From Fervidibacter sp032160945 (lineage in GTDB: Bacteria; Armatimonadota; Fervidibacteria; Fervidibacterales; Fervidibacteraceae): a stretch of 7,792 nucleotides of DNA. The stretch lies in NCBI GenBank assembly GCA_032160945.1, contig JAVHTL010000151.1. The stretch is one strand, 5' to 3'. Below are positions 1 through 6,621 of this stretch, piece after piece (position 1 is the stretch's first letter; every line of letters begins with the position of its first letter). Made by a program: the position numbers and the translations under genes. Below the pieces are notes generated by a model, which ran no database searches, was not told where the DNA came from, and saw only the letters and a program-made list of their open reading frames with translations.

Positions 1-2800
1 CGCTTTGTAACAGGGCACGGTAAACGCGCTCTGCAGCTGTCAAGCCAATTTGATGTAGGGTGGGGCTTCCACGCCCCGCCGACTTGTCGGCGCGGGATGG
101 AACCCGCGCCCTACTGGTAAACAATGTTGTCGTTGCAAAGTTCCACACTTCGCCAATGACAACTTCCTTGGATTGCCAACCGCCGCTTTCATCGGGCATT
201 CCATCTGGCATAACACCGCTGACGGCGCCCCACTTCGTCGCTTTCATGTTCAACTTGGCAATGCTCTTTAGCGCGCTGACGATGCGTTCCATCGGGTGCA
301 ATTCACCCAAATCACACAGCCATGCATACCATTGCCCGCAAAGTTGGTTGGTCAGGCAGGTCTCGCTTTTTCGGTTGCGTTGGGGGTCGTGGTAAAGCCG
401 ATAATAGCGCCCGTTCCATAACTTTTCATCGTAGGCTTTTCGCCCCTGTTCAAAATGCTTGCGGCAGTAACGAGCAAACTCCGCATCGCCCATAACTTTC
501 GCCATCTCTTCAGCAGCGCGAAGTGCCGCCAAGCCGATGCCAGCCACATACGCCGAAGTTCCAAACCAAGGCCATTGGTCGTAGTATTGATGCGCCGGCC
601 AACCATTTGGCCAACTTTTTTCGCTGCCGGGGTCATCGTTGATAAGCGAATCGCCATCTTTATCCAAAGTCATTGCAAACCCTATCGCTTTCTTAACATG
701 CGGATAAAGATCGCGCAAGAACTGTTTGTCGCCAGTCCACAGGTAGTCGCGCCAGACCATCAACACCCATTCGGTTGACACGATGGGATGCTGCACGCGG
801 AACATTGGCGCTTCCAACCCCATCGGGATGCCGAAGCCGAAGGGGATTTCGCCGTCGTCTTTTTGGAAGCGAGCAAACTCCCGCATCGTCCGCTTCTCCA
901 ATTCGGGGAAGAGCAAAAGCGTCGCAAAAGAGCCGTTAAAGCGGCAAACCAGCGTTTCAGTAACGGAGCAACCCGTGAAACTCTCGTTGTGGAAGAACCG
1001 CCCATCGTCCAGCCACCAAGTGTTGCGGGCAAGGGAATAAAGCCCGTTAATGAGCGCATCTTTCAGCCAGTCGGGCAAATCGCTTCCGTAAATGCGTTCC
1101 TGCCAAGCAATGATGCGCCGCTCAATCTTTTGCGCGTTGGCAAGGGCGAAAGTGGCGACACTTTGAGCGTCTTGAAAGCGCACGGCATAGCGATGACGGC
1201 ATAACTTCCCATCGCTGCTTTGCCATGTCGGGAAGTGCCAAGCGAAGGCGAAAGTCACCCACTTCTCTTCGCCAGGTTTCAATAGCGTTTGAGCAACTAA
1301 TTTCGCCCGCGCCAAACCATCAATCGCCTTCTCGCAGGGCGTCGCTTTTAACCGCCATCCCTTCCCGCTGGCACCGATGGCGTAACTGCCGTCTATTCGT
1401 TCCCTCCGCATTTGCACTCCGATGATGCCCTTCTCGCGAAAAGGGGTATGGACAGCTTCAACAGGTATCCATGCCCCTTGCCGCATCTTTTCCAAAGTCT
1501 CATTCCATGTTCCAATGCCAAAATAGTTTGGTTGCAGCGCATACAAATCCTGCTGAACTTTGTGGATGCTATCGGCGAAATGGAGCCACTTAACTCCGTC
1601 CGATTGCCGCCAAATAACGCGGTCGTCATTGCAACTTTCCGCCCCGCCAATGTCGGGGTTAGCGTAGTAGGCGAAGTGGACATCCTTCAAGGTTCGGTCA
1701 GTGAGGTTGTGCAAGACGAACCATCGCACCAATGCTTGCTCAGTCAATAAGCAGGTTGCGGTAAGGCGCAACGCTCCATCATCTGTTTCCAGCACCGCCA
1801 ACGCCTTCCGCTTCTGGTTGTCAGTGTGTAAAGGCAAAATCAAACGCAAGCCTTTCGGTTGACTGACAGCGTTTGGAGCGTAATCAATCATCGCCGTCTT
1901 GTCATCCCATCGGACAGCGAAAAAGATTTGTCCAATAATTTCAACACCGTCAAAAACGCCTGTTTGCTTGCCTGTCGCTTCCCAGTTGAAGCCACCAAAT
2001 TCGTCCAACACAAATTGCAGTCGCTTCGTGCGCAGTTCGTTTGCCTGCTGTCGGCATTCCCGTTCAAAAGCGCTTAAGTCCGTTGAGTGGGCAACTTTGA
2101 AGGCTTCCGCTGCGGCGACAGTCAAGTCATCGTCCGATTGACCAAAGACATGAGCGACAACAACAGCGTGTGTTTCGTTTGGCGGCAAGTTGCCAACTTG
2201 CCAACCGAAGAAGCCAGCGACATTGCCCTCGGCGGAGGTTGGCGTGCCGATGTCGTTGTCCCATGAAAGTGCCAAAGTGACACTGGCGGTCTTTTTGCCT
2301 TCGTTTCGGACGCGAACGGAAAACAAAGTGGTGGGGAGGTTGGACAGGTCATAATCATGAGGCACAAACGGAGCAAACGCGCGAACCCAAACTGAAATGG
2401 GCAATTTGGTCGGGCGGTTGAAATCCAAATCCGCCATCGGGAAGTGACCGAAGTAGCGGCAAGGAGCGGGGATAAGAGATTGAGAGACAGAAGAGAGCAA
2501 AAGTTCGTCCCCTGATTGCCCACCACACTCCGCATGGAAAGTCAATTGGCAATTGGCAAGTGGTTTGGGATGCAGCCAGTTGTTTTGGAGCACAGCGTCA
2601 TGGAACTTGCCATCAGGTCGGAGTTCCAAAAAGCCTGTGCCCAAGCCGCCTAACGGGACGCCGCTTTTGTTTTGCTTCGGCGTCAACCAAATGCCAAAAA
2701 CGGGAACGGAAAAGTCAGGGATGAGAAATTTTTGGGTTTGTGCCATTGCTTCGCCCATCGCTATCATCACCCCAATTCCAACGATAACCCAAAACTTCAT
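1..2800 (-). CDS. GH116-family (GBA2-like) glycoside hydrolase, secreted, 3' end beyond the window
   Basis: The frame opens at ATG 2798-2800 and stays open for 933 codons to the left edge; I checked every codon and found no stop, so the C-terminus lies outside. Residues 1-20 form a signal peptide (K2, hydrophobic 3-14, AMA cleavage site before Q21), implying export. Residues 46-63 (SGVPLGGLGTGFLELRPDG) match the glycine-rich opening of GBA2-type enzymes. The (alpha/alpha)6 catalytic half starts near residue 560. HNES gives E606 as candidate nucleophile and YYDQW gives D741 as candidate acid/base; their 135-residue spacing fits GH116. Further family blocks are TGDKQFLRDLYP, WFGTSAY, NQLCGQW and SGVMPDGMPDESGG. 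Such enzymes hydrolyse beta-glucosides, sometimes xylosides or glucosylceramide; the substrate here is unknown. AAGGAG at 2812-2817 is a possible ribosome binding site. Oddity: residues 896-915 come from a palindromic insert. About 50-80 residues are probably missing. Confidence 0.88.
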   Translation of the reverse strand, partial: MKFWVIVGIGVMIAMGEAMAQTQKFLIPDFSVPVFGIWLTPKQNKSGVPLGGLGTGFLELRPDGKFHDAVLQNNWLHPKPLANCQLTFHAECGGQSGDELLLSSVSQSLIPAPCRYFGHFPMADLDFNRPTKLPISVWVRAFAPFVPHDYDLSNLPTTLFSVRVRNEGKKTASVTLALSWDNDIGTPTSAEGNVAGFFGWQVGNLPPNETHAVVVAHVFGQSDDDLTVAAAEAFKVAHSTDLSAFERECRQQANELRTKRLQFVLDEFGGFNWEATGKQTGVFDGVEIIGQIFFAVRWDDKTAMIDYAPNAVSQPKGLRLILPLHTDNQKRKALAVLETDDGALRLTATCLLTEQALVRWFVLHNLTDRTLKDVHFAYYANPDIGGAESCNDDRVIWRQSDGVKWLHFADSIHKVQQDLYALQPNYFGIGTWNETLEKMRQGAWIPVEAVHTPFREKGIIGVQMRRERIDGSYAIGASGKGWRLKATPCEKAIDGLARAKLVAQTLLKPGEEKWVTFAFAWHFPTWQSSDGKLCRHRYAVRFQDAQSVATFALANAQKIERRIIAWQERIYGSDLPDWLKDALINGLYSLARNTWWLDDGRFFHNESFTGCSVTETLVCRFNGSFATLLLFPELEKRTMREFARFQKDDGEIPFGFGIPMGLEAPMFRVQHPIVSTEWVLMVWRDYLWTGDKQFLRDLYPHVKKAIGFAMTLDKDGDSLINDDPGSEKSWPNGWPAHQYYDQWPWFGTSAYVAGIGLAALRAAEEMAKVMGDAEFARYCRKHFEQGRKAYDEKLWNGRYYRLYHDPQRNRKSETCLTNQLCGQWYAWLCDLGELHPMERIVSALKSIAKLNMKATKWGAVSGVMPDGMPDESGGWQSKEVVIGEVWNFATTTLFTSRARVPSRADKSAGRGSPTLHQIGLTAAERVYRALLQS
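55..114. repeat. 60-bp cloverleaf-forming palindromic element inside the GH116 gene
   Basis: The ends GTAGGG (55-60) and CCCTAC (109-114) are exact inverted repeats. Between them lie three perfect hairpins: GGGGC/GCCCC with loop TTCCAC (62-77), GCCGAC/GTCGGC with loop TT (78-91), and GCGGG/CCCGC with loop ATGGAA (92-107). The whole can fold as a four-way cloverleaf. Length is exactly 60 bases, so it does not shift the host frame. Translated in the GH116 frame it gives SRARVPSRAD then KSAGRGSPTL (residues 896-915), an Arg/Pro/Ser/Gly-rich stretch. From memory of GBA2, the family runs from EVW...AATMI almost directly into a helix like that encoded after the element (HQIGLTAAERVYRALL). Only one frame per strand contains a stop (TAG), so the element is open in four of six frames. 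Confidence 0.85.
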
Positions 2801-2834
2801 AACACTTCCTGCTCCTTCTTACTTAAACAGCGAT

Positions 2835-2861
2835 GGGCTCAGGACAGAGCCTTAGCCCTAC
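2835..2861 (-). repeat. Short GTAGGG-type hairpin upstream of the GH116 gene
   Basis: Read on the minus strand this begins GTAGGGCTAA and continues into the hairpin GGCTC/GAGCC with a six-base loop TGTCCT (2836-2851). It shares with the 55-114 and 7537-7621 elements the GTAGGG edge, the nearby short GC-rich stem and a six-base loop, but it lacks an obvious matching CCCTAC end. It looks like a half or decayed member. It lies 34 bp upstream of the GH116 start codon, so it would be in the leader of that transcript if the promoter is upstream. No poly-T tract follows it on the minus strand, so it is not a convincing terminator. Confidence 0.5.
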
Positions 2862-2902
2862 TTTATTTAAACTTATTGCGCCATAGCCTTTTGGTTTTGA
2901 CG

Positions 2903-3375
2903 CTGCTGTAATCATAACCCACTATAAGACCATGTTAAGGAGCGAAAGTGACCATGTTTAACTTGCAAAGAGCCAAAAAATTTCCCACCATCTTCCCTCG
3001 CCTTACCGATGTTACACCTCAAGCCTTTGAGGAACTTATGACTGCCCTTAAGAAAGCCTATCCTGAATTTGAAAGGAAAAGGTTGTCAAGGAGGGAAAGG
3101 GGAAGAGGGATAGGTGCAGGGGGAAAGTTCAAGTTGTCTTTGCAAGAGAGGGTCTTTATGACCCTTTTCTTTCTTCGCCACTATCTTACCTTTGCCCTTT
3201 TAGGTTTCCTTTTTGAACTTCACGAGAGCAATGCTTATATTTGGCGGAAGGTATCGTGGGAGGGGGAAGGGATACATTGAGACGGTGGAGATATTGGCAG
3301 GGTTGGTGAACATGGAGCAGATGAGAAGGATGGGGATGAAGTGGGAGAAGTGAAGGAAAAGATGATTATTGACAG
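2903..3375. mobile_element. Remnant of an IS5-like insertion sequence, ends uncertain
   Basis: This is the probable extent of the element carrying the deleted transposase. The only candidate terminal repeats I find are CTGCTGTAATCAT (2903-2915) and, inverted, CTGTCAATAATCAT (3362-3375). They share TAATCAT exactly and match imperfectly over about 13 bases with one gap. No target-site duplication is visible. The boundaries are therefore tentative, although an insertion-sequence origin is well supported by the transposase fragments inside. The element separates the YyaL-like gene from the GH116 gene, which run in the same direction. Confidence 0.35.
2948..3353 (+). pseudogene. Internally deleted IS5-type transposase (HTH_Tnp_4 plus C-terminal tail)
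   Basis: The N-terminal part starts at GTG 2948 (AAGGAG at 2937-2942, five bases upstream; ATG 2954 is an alternative). It encodes about 100 residues that end in a helix-turn-helix of the kind preceding the DDE_Tnp_4 nuclease domain: LSLQERVFMTLFFLRH, then FALLGFLFELHESN (residues 64-95). At about 3240-3250 the similarity jumps to another frame, which reads RYRGRGKGYIETVEILAGLV and ends at TGA 3351-3353, typical of the C-terminal tail of such transposases. The central catalytic part with the DDE residues is absent; family members are about 250-300 residues, so roughly 130 are missing. The literal frame continues only to 3280 with nonsense residues. It cannot make active transposase. It lies antisense to both neighbouring genes. 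Confidence 0.75.
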
Positions 3376-3414
3376 GAAAGAAGGGAGAAACGATTATTTG
3401 CAAAACGATACTTT

Positions 3415-5793
3415 TCAAGGTTCAACTTTTACTGGCACTTGAATTTTCGTTTCCGATGGGAGCAAGCACCTTTTGTCGTCGCAGGCTTGATAGCGCAATT
3501 GCAAAGTCAAAATTTCGTCGCCATGAGCATCTTCTTTCGCCCGCAGCCAGACATTTATGACCATTTCACCTTCGTAAACCTTAATCGGGGCATCGGCGAA
3601 TGAAAACCGAACCTCTTTCGGCATCGGAAAATCCATCCGCTCAATTGTTATCAGTTTGCTTTCAAACTTCAACTGTGTTGGCTGCAAATTTGGTTGAGGT
3701 TCAGTAGAGTTGATGTGCCAACCTTCAGTGATTTTGATGTGCACTTTCAACGCCTTTGTCTCGTTCGCCTTTATCGTCAACAACTCAGGTTCAACCCAAA
3801 TACGCTCAATTGGTCGTTCGGATACAAAGGCTTTTTCTTTGCGGGTTGCTCGCCATTTGTCCAAAACGCAAAGGAGCGTCATCATCCCTTGGGGGATGCG
3901 AACCATCATGATGCCAAAAGTTTCCAATGTGCGTTTGGCGATTTGAGCAAAGCGCTCTTTGCCTGTTTCGTTCGCCAATCTCAAAAGCCCCAATGCTGCC
4001 ATGCCGTTTGGCGATGGTTCAGCGCTATCAAAAGAAGGTTTGCTTCTCGCAAGCAAGTCAACCCGCTGAGTTGTGAACCAAAAGCCACCGTTTCGCTCAT
4101 CCCAAAACAATCTCACCATTGTGTTTGCAATTTCTTGTGCCCGTTGTAACCACTTTGCTTCACCAGTGATTTCCTTCAACTCCAACAGAGCGGCGAGCAA
4201 GTAAGCATAATCGTCCAACATGCCATCAACTTTTGCGACGCCGTTGCGGTAACTGTGCCAAAGAGTTCCGTCGGGTTTGCGCATCGTTGCCCACAAAAAC
4301 TCGGCTGCTCGTTCCGCTGCTTTCCGATACCGCTCATCTCCCAAGTATCGGTAGCCTATCGCCAAACTTCGCACCATCAAAGCGTTCCAACTCGCCAGCA
4401 CCTTATCATCGCAATGAGGTTTCGGTCTTTGACTGCGCGCTTCAAGCAACTTCCCACGCTGTTCATCTAACTTAGCCCAAAGTTCATCAGGGTTCATGTT
4501 CAGCACTTTAGCCCAGTTTTCCACTGTCGCTTTGAGCAAGTTTGGGATGCAACCTTTATAGCCTGTGTGCGGGTTGACAAAGTTAGGTTCATCGCTGATG
4601 CCGTAGATTTTGCAAAACAGGTCTCCATCTTTTTCGCCCAAAATTGCCTTCACCTCTTCAGGACGCCAAAGGTAGAAAGCACCTTCCTCTTTTTGCGGGG
4701 CGTGGGGCGCGGGACGAGGGGCGGGTGGAAGACTCTCGGCGTCAAGGGCGCAATAGAAAGCACCTTCGGGAGAAGTCATTTCGCGCAAAATGAAGTCGTA
4801 AGTTTCGGCAGCGATGCGACGGAAAAATTGCTCGCCGCTCAACTCAAATGCCCAAGCGTAAACTTGAGCCAGTTGAGCGTTGTCGTAAAGCATCTTCTCA
4901 AAGTGTGGGACAAGCCATTTCGCATCAACGCTGTAGCGATGGAAGCCACCTCCGATTTGGTCGTAAATGCCACCACGAGCCATCTGCCGTAAAGTCAAAT
5001 CTGCTGCTTCCCACAACGGCAATCTTTTCGTTGCTTCGTAGCGTTGTAGCAGGAACATCAACGCTTGATGCGGCGGAAACTTAGGCGCACCCCCAAAACC
5101 GCCGTTAGTTTTGTCAAGGCTGCGTAAGAGGGAATTTTCGGCAGCCTTAAGCACCGCTTCGGCAGAAGTTTCATTCAGCGGTTCGGGGAAGGGCATGGTA
5201 ATTTGCAACTCAGATGCTATGGCGTGGGAAACTTCCTCGGCAACTTGCAAAACCTTTTCTTGCTCCTCTCGCCACAAGCGAGTAATTTCCAGCAAAACGC
5301 GTTTGAACTGTTCAGGAGGAAAGTAAGTTCCCCCGAAGAAAGGTTTGCCGTCGTGCGTCAGGAAGACAGACATCGGCCAGCCTCCGTGCCCGTCGGTGAA
5401 GATCAAAACTGCTCGCATGTAAATTTCGTCAACATCGGGTCGTTCCTCACGGTCAACTTTGATGCAGACGAAATGCTCGTTCAAGATAGCAGCGATTTCC
5501 TCGTTCTCAAAACTTTCCCGTTCCATCACATGACACCAATGGCAAGTTGAGTAGCCGACCGAAAGAAAAATCGGCTTATCTTCCTTGCGCGCTTTCTCAA
5601 AGGCTTCATCGCTCCAAGGAAACCAGTCAACAGGGTTATCGGCGTGTTGAAGCAAGTATGGACTCGTCTCGTTGGCGAGACGGTTTTTCCGACGCTTTTG
5701 CTCAAACATTGCAATCCCTCCGAAAATGAGGATGGCTGCTACGGCACAAAGGAACAAAGCAGCGACTTTTTGAACTCGGCTCATCTTAAGCAT
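3415..5793 (-). CDS. DUF255/YyaL-type thioredoxin-fold protein with C-terminal DsbD-N-like domain
   Basis: This 792-residue protein belongs to the YyaL/SPATA20 (SSP411) family. Residues 37-170 are the thioredoxin-like DUF255 domain: NRLANETSPYLLQHADNPVDW, SVGYSTCHWCHVMERESF with the redox pair C84-H-W-C87, then VDREERPDVDEIYM and GGWPMSVFL. Residues 210-650 form the (alpha/alpha)6 six-hairpin region (GGFGGAPKFP, GGIYDQIGGGFHRYSVD, PHFEKMLYDNAQL, DDKVLASWNALM, AEPSPNGMAALGLLRLA). The usual C-terminal segment is missing; instead residues 665-790 resemble the periplasmic alpha domain of DsbD (WHINSTEP, YEGEMVINVWL, LRYQACDDKRCLLP, with C771 and C776). Residues 10-29 are hydrophobic and could anchor or export the protein. 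ATG 5793 has no clear ribosome binding site, whereas Met29 does. Family function is poorly defined; a thiol-redox role is inference. A proline-rich insert occupies residues 356-367. Confidence 0.9.
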   Translation of the reverse strand: MLKMSRVQKVAALFLCAVAAILIFGGIAMFEQKRRKNRLANETSPYLLQHADNPVDWFPWSDEAFEKARKEDKPIFLSVGYSTCHWCHVMERESFENEEIAAILNEHFVCIKVDREERPDVDEIYMRAVLIFTDGHGGWPMSVFLTHDGKPFFGGTYFPPEQFKRVLLEITRLWREEQEKVLQVAEEVSHAIASELQITMPFPEPLNETSAEAVLKAAENSLLRSLDKTNGGFGGAPKFPPHQALMFLLQRYEATKRLPLWEAADLTLRQMARGGIYDQIGGGFHRYSVDAKWLVPHFEKMLYDNAQLAQVYAWAFELSGEQFFRRIAAETYDFILREMTSPEGAFYCALDAESLPPAPRPAPHAPQKEEGAFYLWRPEEVKAILGEKDGDLFCKIYGISDEPNFVNPHTGYKGCIPNLLKATVENWAKVLNMNPDELWAKLDEQRGKLLEARSQRPKPHCDDKVLASWNALMVRSLAIGYRYLGDERYRKAAERAAEFLWATMRKPDGTLWHSYRNGVAKVDGMLDDYAYLLAALLELKEITGEAKWLQRAQEIANTMVRLFWDERNGGFWFTTQRVDLLARSKPSFDSAEPSPNGMAALGLLRLANETGKERFAQIAKRTLETFGIMMVRIPQGMMTLLCVLDKWRATRKEKAFVSERPIERIWVEPELLTIKANETKALKVHIKITEGWHINSTEPQPNLQPTQLKFESKLITIERMDFPMPKEVRFSFADAPIKVYEGEMVINVWLRAKEDAHGDEILTLQLRYQACDDKRCLLPSETKIQVPVKVEP
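4697..4724. repeat. Heptanucleotide tandem repeat within the YyaL-like gene
   Basis: On the plus strand four consecutive 7-base units read GGGGCGT, GGGGCGC, GGGACGA and GGGGCGG, a consensus of GGGGCGN. The repeat is much richer in G than its surroundings. On the coding (minus) strand it lies in codons 356-367, giving PPAPRPAPHAPQ between DAES and KEEGAFYLW. In relatives as I recall them, the equivalent of DAES runs almost directly into the (E)G-FY-W motif, so about a dozen residues look inserted. The reading frame is preserved. Confidence 0.7.
5716..5721 (-). promoter_or_regulatory. Strong internal ribosome binding site for Met29 of the YyaL-like gene
   Basis: The minus strand reads GGAGGG followed by ATTGCA and then ATG at 5707-5709, an ideal six-base spacing. 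Starting there would give MFEQKRRKNRLANE..., close to the usual start of YyaL proteins and without the hydrophobic segment. The upstream ATGs (5793 and 5784) lack a comparable site. The same bases also encode G25-G26-I27-A28 within the hydrophobic stretch of the long form. Confidence 0.55.
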
Positions 5794-5947
5794 AAGCCAA
5801 CACCGAGAAAAGGATAGTGACTGCTTTTATGGGTTGGCAATAGCAACAGGTTGGAAATGGTTTTCAGGGCAAACTGGTTCAAAGCCAAAGGTGATGACAT
5901 AAAATTTATCGTGACGGATTTTTGTAGCCAAAGGTAAATTGTCGTTC

Positions 5948-5956
5948 GGAGGTGAT
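5948..5956 (+). promoter_or_regulatory. Ribosome binding site of the isochorismatase-fold gene
   Basis: GGAGGTGAT is a nearly perfect match to the anti-Shine-Dalgarno sequence and lies five bases before ATG 5962. It fixes that start over other in-frame options and suggests efficient translation. Confidence 0.85.
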
Positions 5957-5961
5957 TTGAA

Positions 5962-6567
5962 ATGGCAGAACGAACAGTCGCTGTGCCTGAATATGAAGTT
6001 AACGAACGAGTTGAGATTGACCCTCAAACGACTGCTCTCCTCATCGTTGACATGCAAAACGATTTCGTCAAAGAAGGTGGTAAACTTGTCGTTCCAACGG
6101 CAAAAGATACTATCCCTTCCATTCGCAAACTTTTGGAATTAGCCCGTCAGAACAGCATGATGGTCGCTTACACTCAAGACACTCACTTGCCTGGCGACCC
6201 TGAGTTTCCCATCTGGGGCGAGCATGTCCTTCTTGGCACTTGGGGTTGGCAAATAGTTGATGAACTCAAGCCCGAGCCATACGACTTAGTTGTCCAAAAG
6301 CGTCGCTATGATGGCTTCTTCGGAACAAGCCTTGAATATGACTTTCGCGACCACAATATCCAAACTGTCATTGTCACTGGAACTGTTGCCAACATTTGTG
6401 TCTTGCACACTGCCGGCAGTGCAGCGCTAAGAGGATTCAAAGTTGTCGTCCCAAAAGATGCAATTTCTGCCCTGACCGAATTTGACATGGAGGCATCCCT
6501 TAGGCAAATCACCTTCCTCTATCGCGGGATAGTCACCACTTCTGATGGCATTGTTGTCAGGAAGTGA
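5962..6567 (+). CDS. Isochorismatase-fold cysteine hydrolase, nicotinamidase-like
   Basis: This 201-residue protein has the normal length and complete signature of the cysteine hydrolase superfamily. ALLIVDMQNDF supplies D30, VQKRRYDGFFGTSLE supplies K113, and TGTVANICVLHTA supplies the nucleophile C146, so the Asp-Lys-Cys triad is intact. D73-T-H75 together with WGEHVLLGTWG (H88) resembles the metal site and the W..H...GT.G block of nicotinamidases, which deamidate nicotinamide to nicotinate in NAD salvage. Other members cleave amides such as N-carbamoylsarcosine or ureidoacrylate, so the substrate is not settled. It has no signal peptide and should be cytoplasmic. It is divergent from the YyaL-like gene across a 168-bp gap that should hold both promoters, though I see no confident promoter boxes. 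A PHP hydrolase follows 54 bp downstream on the same strand, probably on the same transcript. Confidence 0.9.
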   Translation: MAERTVAVPEYEVNERVEIDPQTTALLIVDMQNDFVKEGGKLVVPTAKDTIPSIRKLLELARQNSMMVAYTQDTHLPGDPEFPIWGEHVLLGTWGWQIVDELKPEPYDLVVQKRRYDGFFGTSLEYDFRDHNIQTVIVTGTVANICVLHTAGSAALRGFKVVVPKDAISALTEFDMEASLRQITFLYRGIVTTSDGIVVRK

Positions 6568-6605
6568 GCATGTTTGACTGAGGTTCGGTTAGAGACTGAG
6601 TGAGA

Positions 6606-6613
6606 GAGGGGAG
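6606..6613 (+). promoter_or_regulatory. Ribosome binding site deciding the PHP gene start
   Basis: GAGGGGAG ends eight bases before ATG 6622, which is good spacing. It overlaps the alternative in-frame GTG at 6613-6615, so it cannot serve that codon. This supports the ATG start. Confidence 0.6.
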
Positions 6614-6621
6614 TGAGTTTC

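Noticed and set aside
55..114. A tRNA-like gene, because of the cloverleaf fold
   Set aside because: The arms have the wrong sizes (5-, 6- and 5-bp stems with a two-base middle loop), there is no T-loop GTTC motif or plausible anticodon loop, and total length is only 60 bases.
1..2800. The possibility that the left region is a frameshifted or broken gene, because no single complete reading frame is bounded there
   Set aside because: The frame is continuous from 2800 to position 2 with no stop. It appears incomplete only because its end lies beyond the window.
60..2911. Many plus-strand and alternate minus-strand reading frames of 60-140 codons across the left third
   Set aside because: They are shadows of the single 933-codon minus-strand frame, which alone shows signal peptide, family motifs and catalytic residues. 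Their translations are low-complexity and lack family features.
4697..4724. A CRISPR-like or regulatory repeat array
   Set aside because: Units are 7 bases with no spacers and lie inside a conserved coding sequence.
5794..5961. Promoter boxes in the divergent intergenic region (for example the AT-rich CATAAAATTTATC near 5898-5910)
   Set aside because: An AT-rich stretch is present, but no -35/-10 pair with good sequence and spacing can be argued for either direction, so no site was called.
5827..6057. A minus-strand reading frame of 76 codons overlapping the start of the isochorismatase-fold gene
   Set aside because: It overlaps well-supported coding sequence antisense, and its translation resembles no family.
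6613..6615. GTG as start of the PHP gene
   Set aside because: The purine-rich ribosome binding site at 6606-6613 overlaps this codon and is correctly spaced for ATG 6622 instead.
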